Positions 6,763 through 12,867 of a stretch of DNA of 12,867 bases are shown piece after piece (the stretch's first letter is position 1; each line of letters starts with the position of its first letter). The notes beneath the pieces were generated by a model. That model saw only the letters and a program-made list of their open reading frames with translations. It had not been told where the DNA came from and did no database searches. The position numbers and the translations under genes were made by a program. This stretch comes from Actinomycetota bacterium (GTDB taxonomy: Bacteria > Actinomycetota > Humimicrobiia > Humimicrobiales > Humimicrobiaceae), in the NCBI GenBank assembly GCA_004376325.1, contig SOKC01000109.1, positions 1-12,867 of the forward strand, in the 5' to 3' direction.

Positions 6763-7653
6763 TTACACTTTAAATTTTTCCCCCACTATTTTTTCATAGG
6801 CAGCAATATATCTTTCAGATGTTTTTTTGACAACATCGGGAGGCAATTCGGGAGGAATTGATTTTCTGTCCCAATCAGTGCTGAGAAGGTAATCCCTTAC
6901 ATATTGTTTATCAAAACTTTTCTGTTCTCTTCCAGGCACATATTCATCCAGAGGCCAGAATCTGGAAGAATCCGGGGTTAAAGCCTCATCAGCCAGTATT
7001 ATCTTATCATCGGTTATGCCAAATTCAAACTTGGTATCTGCAATTATTATACCCTGTCTTATGGCGTATTCGGAAGCTTTCAGGTAAAGCTCTATACTTT
7101 TAACTTTTAAAAATTCTACTACTTCAGCGCCAAATATTTTTTTAGCTTTATTTATAGTAATGGCCACATCATGACCTGACACTTCTTTAGTGGTTGGAGT
7201 AAAAATAACTTCCGGCAGCCGGTCGCATTTGGAGAGGTTGGGTGGCAATTTCAAATCTCCAATCATTCCGGTCTTTTTATATTCCTCCAAGCCGGAACCT
7301 GTTATATATCCGCGTACAACACATTCTATGGGATAAATTTTCACTTTTTTTACTATAACCGATCTTCCATTAAGGGTATCTTTATATCTCTTTAAGAATT
7401 TTGGAAACCTTCCTACATCACTCTCAATTAAATGGTTATCAATTACATCCTTTAAATAATTAAACCAGAAAACTGATATCTTATTTAAAATTATACCCTT
7501 TAAAGGAATTAAAGAAGGTAAAATAAAGTCAAAAGCAGAAATCCTGTCTGTAGTTACTATTAAAATCTTATCATTAAAAGAAAACATTTCTCTGACTTTT
7601 CCGCTTCTTAATTTCTCTAAATTTTCAATTTCTACATCCCCTACCAGTTTCAT
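6763..7653 (-). CDS. purC: Phosphoribosylaminoimidazole-succinocarboxamide synthase (SAICAR synthetase)
   Basis: Catalyses the ATP-dependent joining of aspartate to CAIR, giving SAICAR, in de novo purine synthesis (cytosolic). Motifs in order: SGKVREMF (residues 17-24) and IVTTDRISAFD (32-42), the ATP-binding N-lobe; ECVVRGYITGSG (110-121), the substrate-binding signature; SGHDVAI (159-165); ADTKFEFG (205-212); and DEALTPDSSRFW (222-233), the C-terminal signature. At 296 residues it belongs to the longer form, like yeast Ade1, with the IPPELPPDVV tail, rather than the short form of about 237 residues. The start is ATG at 7653 with GGAGG about 6 nt upstream. It is the last gene of the minus-strand operon and starts 25 nt after the glycerate kinase stop. 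No other de novo purine gene is visible in the window. Confidence 0.97.
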   Translation of the reverse strand: MKLVGDVEIENLEKLRSGKVREMFSFNDKILIVTTDRISAFDFILPSLIPLKGIILNKISVFWFNYLKDVIDNHLIESDVGRFPKFLKRYKDTLNGRSVIVKKVKIYPIECVVRGYITGSGLEEYKKTGMIGDLKLPPNLSKCDRLPEVIFTPTTKEVSGHDVAITINKAKKIFGAEVVEFLKVKSIELYLKASEYAIRQGIIIADTKFEFGITDDKIILADEALTPDSSRFWPLDEYVPGREQKSFDKQYVRDYLLSTDWDRKSIPPELPPDVVKKTSERYIAAYEKIVGEKFKV

Positions 7654-7678
7654 AAAATCCTCCCTGATTTTTTTGTGC

Positions 7679-8830
7679 TTACTTTTTTATAACACTTAGA
7701 TAAAAAGTAATCAATTCTTTTACAGTATTTTTAAGCAACTTCTTCCCAGTCCTGAGAGCTTCTGCTAGTTCCATAGGTTTATTTATTATTGAAAAATTTC
7801 CGTCAGTCAGGCCTGAATAATTTTTATCAATATCTTCCCTTCCGATAAGCACGGAACCATTTATAGTTATAACCGGTATATTATATTTTCTTGCAAGCTT
7901 TGCGATACTGTAAGCACTTTTTCCAAAAAATGTCTGCCTGTCCATAGTTCCTTCACCAGTAATTATCAAATCTGCATCTTTTATTTTATCTTCCAGATGA
8001 GTAGCTTCAATAATAATATCTGCACCCGGTCGAATGCGAGCATTTAAAAATGCAGCAAGCCCTGCTCCCAATCCTCCTGCTGCGCCAGCTCCTTTCAATT
8101 TTTCTACTTCCCTTCCTAAATCTTTTTTTACCACCCTGGCAAAATTAGAAAGTCCTCTGTCAAGTTCTTTTACCATAATGCTGTCTGCGCCCTTCTGGGG
8201 AGCATATACATAAGCAGCACCTCTCTTACCGGTTAATAAATTATCAACATCACATGCTGCATAAAACTTGCATGATGAAATAGCTGGATGAATACCAGAG
8301 GCATTAATCTTATGGAGTTTAGCTAATTCTTTTCCTCCCAAACCCAGAAGTCTACCCTTGCTATCATAAAATTTATACCCTAAAGCCTGAGCCATACCCA
8401 ACCCACCATCATTAGTCGCGCTTCCACCTATACCTATTATGACTTTATTACATCCCATATCTAATGCTTTTTTTATGAGTTCACCAGTTCCATAGGTTGT
8501 GGTTACCATGGGATTTCTTTTTTCTTCAGGTACCAGAGCCAGTCCGGAAGCAGAAGCCATCTCAATTATAGCAATACCATCCCCTACTATTCCAAATCTT
8601 GCCTTTACAGGTTTTCCTAAAGGACCTGTTACCTTCAAGTCTACATATTTACCTCCCTGGCTTTCCACCAGGGTCTTGACAGTTCCCTCTCCTCCATCAG
8701 CCATCGGGCTTACAATGACTTCAAAACTCTTGTCAATCTCAATAATAGATTCTTTTATAATATTGCAAACCTGAAGTGCAGAAAGGCTGCCCTTATATTT
8801 ATCTGAAGAAACCAGAATCTTAAGTTTCAA
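7679..8830 (-). CDS. glxK: Glycerate 2-kinase, GarK/GlxK (type II) family
   Basis: Phosphorylates D-glycerate, probably to 2-phosphoglycerate as in the E. coli GarK/GlxK family, feeding it into lower glycolysis. Motifs, numbered from the chosen start: VSSDKYKGSLSA near the N-terminus (7-18), PMADGGEG (42-49), GIGGSATNDGG (133-143), GAGAAGGLGAGL (247-258) and TGEGTMDRQT (291-300), all diagnostic of Pfam Gly_kinase. Length (383) is normal for the family. I chose TTG at 8830 because AGGTGA (8836-8841) lies 5 nt upstream and MKLKILVSS fits the family N-terminus. GTG at 8839, three codons earlier and directly abutting the previous stop, has no ribosome binding site but is possible. The Shine-Dalgarno sequence overlaps the mtnP stop codon, implying coupled translation. 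A glycerate kinase among purine genes is an unexpected partner. Confidence 0.93.
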   Translation of the reverse strand: MKLKILVSSDKYKGSLSALQVCNIIKESIIEIDKSFEVIVSPMADGGEGTVKTLVESQGGKYVDLKVTGPLGKPVKARFGIVGDGIAIIEMASASGLALVPEEKRNPMVTTTYGTGELIKKALDMGCNKVIIGIGGSATNDGGLGMAQALGYKFYDSKGRLLGLGGKELAKLHKINASGIHPAISSCKFYAACDVDNLLTGKRGAAYVYAPQKGADSIMVKELDRGLSNFARVVKKDLGREVEKLKGAGAAGGLGAGLAAFLNARIRPGADIIIEATHLEDKIKDADLIITGEGTMDRQTFFGKSAYSIAKLARKYNIPVITINGSVLIGREDIDKNYSGLTDGNFSIINKPMELAEALRTGKKLLKNTVKELITFYLSVIKK

Positions 8831-8835
8831 AATTA

Positions 8836-8841
8836 TCACCT
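8836..8841 (-). promoter_or_regulatory. Ribosome binding site deciding the glycerate kinase start
   Basis: AGGTGA on the minus strand overlaps the TAG stop of the upstream phosphorylase gene and lies 5 nt before TTG at 8830. It favours TTG over the adjoining GTG (8839), which lies within this site. Confidence 0.5.
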
Positions 8842-9649
8842 AATTAACTGCGGCATCTTTTAACGCATGGGAACAAATACAATCTCTCTTGTCCGGAATC
8901 TTTGAAATTGCTCTAAAAAGAAGGCTTCTCACTTTCTCATTGTTCTCTTTAAAGACTCTTACTACTTCCTCAATAGTTACCGGCTTGAATTCAGGATGAC
9001 CTTCCAGTCCAGCATCATAATCAGTAATTAATGAAATATTTACGTAACATATTTCCTGTTCTCTTGCCAGATACATCTCTGGATATTGTGTCATGCCTAC
9101 AACTTCCCATCCCTGACTTGCAAACCACCTGCTCTCTGACCTGGTACTGAATCTGGGACCCTGAATAACCACTATAGTGCCCCTGGGGCGGTAGTCTATC
9201 TTAAGCTCTTTTGCACTTTCAATTACAATTTTCCTTAAAGTAGGACAATAAGGTTCAGCCATTGATATATGGATAGTTTTTGGGCCATCGTAAAAAGTAT
9301 CAATTCTTCCTTTGGTCCTGTCTACAAATTGATCACACATTACAAACTGTCCCGGCTTTATATGTGGCTGTAGACTTCCAGAGGCGCAAGGGCCGAAAAT
9401 ATATTTAACCCCTAATTTTTTCATTGCATAAATATTTGCCCTGTAATTAATTTTATGCGGAGGTAAATTATGATTTCTCCCATGCCGGGGTATAAATGCA
9501 ACCTTTTTCCCTGCAACCTCGCCAATTACTATTTTATCTGAAGGAGCACCATAGGGAGTATCAATTTCATATTCTTCTGTTTCTTGTAGAAACGAGTAAA
9601 ACCCGGAACCTCCAAATACACCAACACTGGCTTTTTGATTATCAGTCAT
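8840..9649 (-). CDS. mtnP: S-methyl-5'-thioadenosine phosphorylase
   Basis: Phosphorolytic cleavage of 5'-methylthioadenosine (a by-product of polyamine synthesis and radical SAM chemistry) to adenine and methylthioribose-1-phosphate. This belongs to the PNP/MTAP phosphorylase family 2. GGSGFY (residues 13-18) and PRHGRNH (54-60) form the phosphate site. GPRFSTRSESRWF begins at 164, MTQYPE at 186-191 lies in the nucleoside pocket, and TDYDAG (209-214) supplies Asp210 and Asp212. Asp at these positions favours 6-aminopurines (MTA or adenosine), whereas purine nucleoside phosphorylases and MTI phosphorylases have Asn. Length (269) is typical. The start is ATG at 9649 with AAGGA about 6 nt upstream. 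It lies 58 nt after the adenosine kinase-like gene. No mtnA-type methionine salvage gene is in the window. Confidence 0.94.
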   Translation of the reverse strand: MTDNQKASVGVFGGSGFYSFLQETEEYEIDTPYGAPSDKIVIGEVAGKKVAFIPRHGRNHNLPPHKINYRANIYAMKKLGVKYIFGPCASGSLQPHIKPGQFVMCDQFVDRTKGRIDTFYDGPKTIHISMAEPYCPTLRKIVIESAKELKIDYRPRGTIVVIQGPRFSTRSESRWFASQGWEVVGMTQYPEMYLAREQEICYVNISLITDYDAGLEGHPEFKPVTIEEVVRVFKENNEKVRSLLFRAISKIPDKRDCICSHALKDAAVN

Positions 9650-9707
9650 ATTTTTCCTTTCCTATTATCTTAAATATATTTCATTATTATATAAATATAA
9701 AACCGGA

Positions 9708-10700
9708 TTAAAAACCTCTGCCACTTACCAGTTCGATCAGAGAAACTTTAGGGCGGGCGCCAAAATGACTGATGACTTCAGCCGCAATTATACTTCCTAT
9801 TTTCCCACAGGACTTAAGATCTAAACCTTTAATCAACCCATGAAGAAATCCAGACGCATAAAGATCTCCGGCACCGGTTGTATCAACCACATTGATATTT
9901 CTTTCCGGCGATATCATATGTGTTTTATCTTTAAATATAATAATCGAACCTTTTTCTGATCTTGTAAGTGCGCAAATATTTTTTGTTTCCCTGCATCCGG
10001 AAATCGCTGCCTCCAGTGTGCTGGTTTTAAACAATGATTTAATTTCTTCCTCATTGGCAAAAAGAATATCTATATGATTTTTAACTAAATCTAAAAACTC
10101 AACCCGGTGACGCTTGACACAAAAAGAATCTGATAGGCTCAGAGCAACTCTTCCGTCTGTTCCCCGGGCAATTCTTACTGCCTTTTTAAATGCTTTTTTA
10201 GCTTCATCTCTATCCCAGAGATAACCCTCCAGATAGATAATTTTTGACTGCGAAATAATAGTTTCGTCAATATCTTCAGGGCCCATAGATCCTGAAATAC
10301 CCAGGCAGGTACTCATGGTTCTTTGCGCATCCGGCGTAGTCAGCACCACACAACATGCTGTTGGCTGCCCGCTGCTGGCTTTTTTGGTGCAGTAATTCAC
10401 TCCAAGCTCCTTGAGCCCTTTCTCAAAGGACCCTCCCAGAGGATCATCTCTAACTTTACCCATAAAAGCTGCCGAATTACCCAGAGATGCCAGGCCGGCA
10501 ATTGTATTTGCAGCTGAACCTCCCGAAACTTCCTTCACTGCATTAATACATGTATGAAGCCTTTTAACCTCAAGTTCATCAACAAGTCTCATCATCCCTT
10601 TCCTAAGATTATGCTCCTGGAGAAAATCATCTTCTACTTTAGCCAGAACATCAACAATAGCATTACCAATACCTACAGCATTATATTTCTTTACCGGCAT
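9708..10700 (-). CDS. PfkB-family sugar kinase, adenosine kinase-like
   Basis: Ribokinase/PfkB-fold kinase that probably phosphorylates adenosine to AMP. GGSAANTIAGLASLG (residues 60-74) is the first PfkB signature. The NEEE magnesium/phosphate motif is at 216-219. DTTGAGD (273-279) holds the anion hole and the catalytic base Asp279. LSLSDSFCVKRHR (188-200), followed by DILFANEEE, closely resembles the bacterial adenosine kinase subgroup (the kind found in alphaproteobacteria) rather than ribokinase or fructokinase. Length (330) matches. The start is ATG at 10700 with AAGGA 5 nt upstream. It is the first gene of the purine operon. Its pairing with mtnP supports adenosine, or another purine nucleoside, as substrate; guanosine/inosine kinase is the main alternative. 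Confidence 0.9.
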   Translation of the reverse strand: MPVKKYNAVGIGNAIVDVLAKVEDDFLQEHNLRKGMMRLVDELEVKRLHTCINAVKEVSGGSAANTIAGLASLGNSAAFMGKVRDDPLGGSFEKGLKELGVNYCTKKASSGQPTACCVVLTTPDAQRTMSTCLGISGSMGPEDIDETIISQSKIIYLEGYLWDRDEAKKAFKKAVRIARGTDGRVALSLSDSFCVKRHRVEFLDLVKNHIDILFANEEEIKSLFKTSTLEAAISGCRETKNICALTRSEKGSIIIFKDKTHMISPERNINVVDTTGAGDLYASGFLHGLIKGLDLKSCGKIGSIIAAEVISHFGARPKVSLIELVSGRGF

Positions 10701-10715
10701 TATTTCCTTCTATAT

Positions 10716-10724
10716 ATTATAACA
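10716..10724 (-). promoter_or_regulatory. Extended -10 promoter element of the adenosine kinase-mtnP-glxK-purC operon
   Basis: The minus strand reads TGTTATAAT, a perfect extended -10 element (TGn plus TATAAT). It lies 15 nt before the ATG at 10700. No convincing -35 box is visible, which is common for extended -10 promoters. The transcript would start within about 10 nt of the start codon. Confidence 0.4.
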
Positions 10725-10823
10725 ACGAATAACATACCTAAAATCAGCCTTCTGCCGCTCCGATATCATTTAATAGAATTATTAATTATATGTCAATTAT
10801 TATTACTTCAGAAAAATCATAAC

Positions 10824-10852
10824 TTTATAAAAATTTCTTTTTTAACTATAAT
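10824..10852 (+). promoter_or_regulatory. Possible promoter of the yjbQ-like gene
   Basis: TTTATA (10824-10829, 4/6 to consensus), 17 nt, then TATAAT (10847-10852). A second TATAAT at 10870-10875 lacks a partner. The 218-nt divergent spacer is very AT-rich, so these matches are weak. I see nothing else in the spacer. Confidence 0.27.
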
Positions 10853-10918
10853 CTTTGTAATTGCATAATTATAATACATTTAACGTAAAACCGATTAAAA
10901 TAAGCGGAAAGGATAAGG

Positions 10919-11317
10919 ATGTTTGAAACTCTTAATATTAAAACTTCAAGCAGGATAGAAATGGTTGATATTACGGACAAGATCGCAAGTCTCATCTCCA
11001 AACAAAATATCAGCAGTGGCATATGTTATTTATTTGTTCCCCATACTGCAGCCGGAATTACCATAAATGAAAATGCTGACTTTACAGTCCAGTTAGACAT
11101 TAACTCTAAATTAAGCAAATTAATACCCCCTGGCAACCATTATTCCCACCTTGAAGGAAATTCCGATTCTCATATAAAATCCACAGTAGTAGGCTCATCT
11201 TTAAATATAATAATTGACAAGAACAGACCTGTACTCGGGACCTGGCAGGGCATATATTTCTGTGAATTTGATGGCCCCAGAAACAGGGATCTTTACATTA
11301 AACTAATTGAAGGTTAG
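10919..11317 (+). CDS. YjbQ / UPF0047 family protein
   Basis: A small single-domain cytosolic protein (132 residues, usual length 130-140) of Pfam UPF0047. All three conserved patches are present: PHTAAGITINE (residues 41-51), HLEGNSDSHIKS (77-88, with His77 and His85), and LGTWQGIYFCEFDGPR (106-121). The conserved histidines and acidic residues form the putative active site. A member from E. coli has been reported to show thiamin phosphate synthase activity, but the physiological role of the family is unsettled. The start is ATG at 10919 with AAAGGA about 5 nt upstream. The gene lies 72 nt upstream of rarA on the same strand and diverges from the purine operon. Confidence 0.94.
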   Translation: MFETLNIKTSSRIEMVDITDKIASLISKQNISSGICYLFVPHTAAGITINENADFTVQLDINSKLSKLIPPGNHYSHLEGNSDSHIKSTVVGSSLNIIIDKNRPVLGTWQGIYFCEFDGPRNRDLYIKLIEG

Positions 11318-11389
11318 AACATAAATAATAATAAATAAACGAACAGGATTATAAATACATAGATAGATCTCTATAGATAAAAATATATT

Positions 11390-12727
11390 ATGACTTTATT
11401 TGAACAGTTTAAAACCAACCATGCCGGTGGTATTTCCAGTGCGCCACTTGCTGACAGAATGAGACCCCGAACTCTGGATGAATTTGTAGGACAGGAGCAT
11501 CTGGTAGGAAAAGGTAAAATCTTAAGAGAAATTATTGAAAACGACAGGCCTTATTCGATAATTTTCTGGGGTCCTCCCGGTTCCGGAAAAACCACCCTGG
11601 CTAAAATTATTGCCGAGAAAACCAAAAGCAGGTTTATATCCTTTTCTGCAGTAACTTCAGGAATAAAGCAAATAAAAGAAATAATGGAAGTAGCCAGATA
11701 TAATAAGAGAGAACATAATATAAAAACCATATTATTTGTAGATGAAATTCACCGTTTTAACAAAGCCCAGCAGGATGCATTTCTTCCTTTTGTTGAAACC
11801 GGCACTATTATCTTAATGGGTGCCACCACCGAAAATCCATCTTTTGAAGTAATTTCTGCACTTCTCTCAAGGACCAAAACTTTTGTGCTTTATAAGCTCT
11901 CCCCGGAAGATATAAAAATCCTGATCAGGAGGGCTTTAAGCGACAGTGAGAGAGGACTGGGAAAATATAATATAAAGATTAGCAAGGATACTATTGATTT
12001 TATTGCAGGATTTTCAGACGGGGATGCAAGAATTGCCTATAACATTCTGGAGCTTGCAGTAAGCGCTTACTCCGGAGAAGACAGGCAAAAAGTCATAGAA
12101 ATTGATACTGCCTTAATTGAGAATATAATACAGAAAAAGGCACTTCTCTATGATAAAAACGGTGAGGAACATTTTAACCTGATTTCAGCTCTCCATAAGA
12201 GCATGAGGGGAAGTGATCCCGATGCAGCAGTATACTGGACAGTGAGAATGCTTGAAAGTGGTGAAGACCCCTTATATATTATAAGAAGAATGGTCAGATT
12301 TGCTTCTGAAGATATAGGACTTGCAGATCCCGATGCATTACAGGTTGCAATTTCAGCCAAACAAAGTTTCGAATTTATCGGTCCTCCGGAAGGATACCTG
12401 GCTATAATTGAAGCAGTAATTTACCTGGCCCTGGCTCCAAAAAGCAATTCTTTGTATACAACCTATAAAAAAGTAAAATCAGATGTAGAAGAATTTGGAT
12501 CACTTCCGGTTCCATATCATATAAGAAATGCTCCTACCAGACTTATGAAGGATATAGGGTACGGTAAAGGATATAAATATGCTCATGATTATAATGACGC
12601 AGTTGTGGATCAGACTCACCTTCCGGATAAACTGCTGGCAAGAAAATATTACAGTCCTGCTGATAGAGGATTTGAAAAAGAATTAATAAACAGGTTAAAA
12701 ACAATAAATATATTAAAGAAAAAATAA
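11390..12727 (+). CDS. rarA: Replication-associated recombination protein A (RarA/MgsA), AAA+ ATPase
   Basis: AAA+ ATPase of the clamp-loader clade that acts at stalled replication forks. The N-terminal RMRPRTLDEFVGQEHL (residues 23-38) is family typical. Walker A is GPPGSGKTT (61-69). Walker B is ILFVDEIHRF (114-123), with Asp118 and Glu119. Sensor 1 is ATTENPSF (145-152), a probable arginine finger lies at Arg161 in LLSRTK, and sensor 2 is GDARIAYN (211-218). The C-terminal tetramerisation region (RMVRFASEDIGLADPDAL, YKYAHDY) is complete. Length (445) is normal for the family. The start is ATG at 11390, preceded by an A/T-only leader without a ribosome binding site, although the N-terminus agrees with the family. 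It converges on the partial gene at the right edge. Confidence 0.97.
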   Translation: MTLFEQFKTNHAGGISSAPLADRMRPRTLDEFVGQEHLVGKGKILREIIENDRPYSIIFWGPPGSGKTTLAKIIAEKTKSRFISFSAVTSGIKQIKEIMEVARYNKREHNIKTILFVDEIHRFNKAQQDAFLPFVETGTIILMGATTENPSFEVISALLSRTKTFVLYKLSPEDIKILIRRALSDSERGLGKYNIKISKDTIDFIAGFSDGDARIAYNILELAVSAYSGEDRQKVIEIDTALIENIIQKKALLYDKNGEEHFNLISALHKSMRGSDPDAAVYWTVRMLESGEDPLYIIRRMVRFASEDIGLADPDALQVAISAKQSFEFIGPPEGYLAIIEAVIYLALAPKSNSLYTTYKKVKSDVEEFGSLPVPYHIRNAPTRLMKDIGYGKGYKYAHDYNDAVVDQTHLPDKLLARKYYSPADRGFEKELINRLKTINILKKK

Positions 12728-12803
12728 AAATAATACCTGGCAATATTTTTTATGCTTCTTTTTTTATTTACCTTCTAAGCACAGCTTATTAATTCCTCTT
12801 ATA

Positions 12804-12867
12804 TTATTTTGTCAGACCAAAACCGCTGTGCAGTGCTTTTACAGCTTCTTTTATCCTGCTCTTCTTG
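12804..12867 (-). CDS. C-terminal end of a gene cut by the window edge, possibly aspartate kinase
   Basis: The last 20 codons and TAA stop (12804-12806) of a minus-strand frame that runs in from the right. The residues EAVKALHSGFGLTK resemble the C-terminal tail of aspartokinases (a pattern like AVRALHEAFGL, after the ACT domains). Aspartate kinase phosphorylates aspartate in lysine, threonine and methionine synthesis. The stretch is too short for a firm assignment. It converges on rarA across 76 nt, where I see T-rich sequence but no clear hairpin. Confidence 0.4.
   Translation of the reverse strand, partial: KKSRIKEAVKALHSGFGLTK

Noticed and set aside
10554..10868. Plus-strand 104-codon open frame across the adenosine kinase start and divergent spacer
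   Set aside because: It overlaps the N-terminus of a clear kinase gene, its composition reflects AT-rich DNA, and it has no domain or ribosome site.
11355..11380. Palindrome-like AGATCT / CTATAG sequence before rarA as an operator
   Set aside because: The arms do not form a consistent inverted repeat beyond 6 bp, so it is explained by AT-rich composition.
12728..12803. T-rich stretch after rarA as a rho-independent terminator
   Set aside because: There are runs of T, but I could not find a stem of more than 3-4 bp directly before them on either strand.
1..12867. A novel defence, mobile or RiPP system
   Set aside because: All larger genes belong to recognised housekeeping or envelope families. 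There are no nuclease, transposase, integrase, reverse transcriptase, repeat array or precursor-peptide signatures. TldD/TldE alone do not imply a peptide-maturation cluster.

Overview
The window is an AT-rich, densely packed bacterial chromosomal segment. It carries ordinary housekeeping and envelope genes, and I see no phage, insertion sequence, CRISPR array, toxin-antitoxin pair or RNA gene. Bacterial identity follows from UppP, a lipoprotein signal peptide, GGAGG-type ribosome binding sites and RarA. TTG start codons are frequent and several genes lack a visible Shine-Dalgarno sequence. YtxH-like and DUF948-like proteins together with a short RmlA-type nucleotidyltransferase suggest a Gram-positive-affiliated or deep-branching lineage (Atribacterota-like or uncultured Actinomycetota-like groups are possibilities), but I cannot place the organism from this sequence alone.

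Layout: (1) positions 1-2280 hold an envelope-precursor block. A short sugar-1-phosphate nucleotidyltransferase runs off the left edge, preceded on the same minus strand by the undecaprenyl-diphosphatase gene uppP, and a COG2426 small membrane protein is transcribed divergently. (2) Positions 2366-5963 form a minus-strand operon read as DUF948-like membrane protein, YtxH-like protein, tldD, pmbA/tldE. The first two genes overlap by ATGA, and pmbA overlaps the tldD stop and appears to start at a non-standard ATT codon. (3) Positions 6117-6686 encode a divergent small lipoprotein with an Ig-like C-terminal domain. Its likely promoter shares its -35 region with the promoter of block 2. (4) Positions 6763-10700 form a minus-strand metabolic operon read as adenosine kinase-like PfkB kinase, methylthioadenosine phosphorylase, glycerate 2-kinase, purC. 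(5) Positions 10919-12727 hold a YjbQ/UPF0047 protein and rarA on the plus strand. (6) At the right edge lie the last 20 codons of a convergent minus-strand gene, probably aspartate kinase.

Functionally, block 1 supplies activated sugar and recycles the C55 lipid carrier for wall or glycan synthesis. Block 2 couples two small membrane or coiled-coil proteins to the TldD/TldE metalloprotease complex. Block 4 links purine salvage (MTA to adenine, adenosine to AMP) to a de novo purine step, with glycerate kinase as a metabolic outlier. The most notable sequence-level observation is the pmbA start: a perfect AGGAGG sits 8 nt before ATT, which overlaps the tldD stop codon. Annotation restricted to ATG/GTG/TTG would cut off the first 147 residues of that protein. 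I did not find convincing evidence of a novel multi-gene system.
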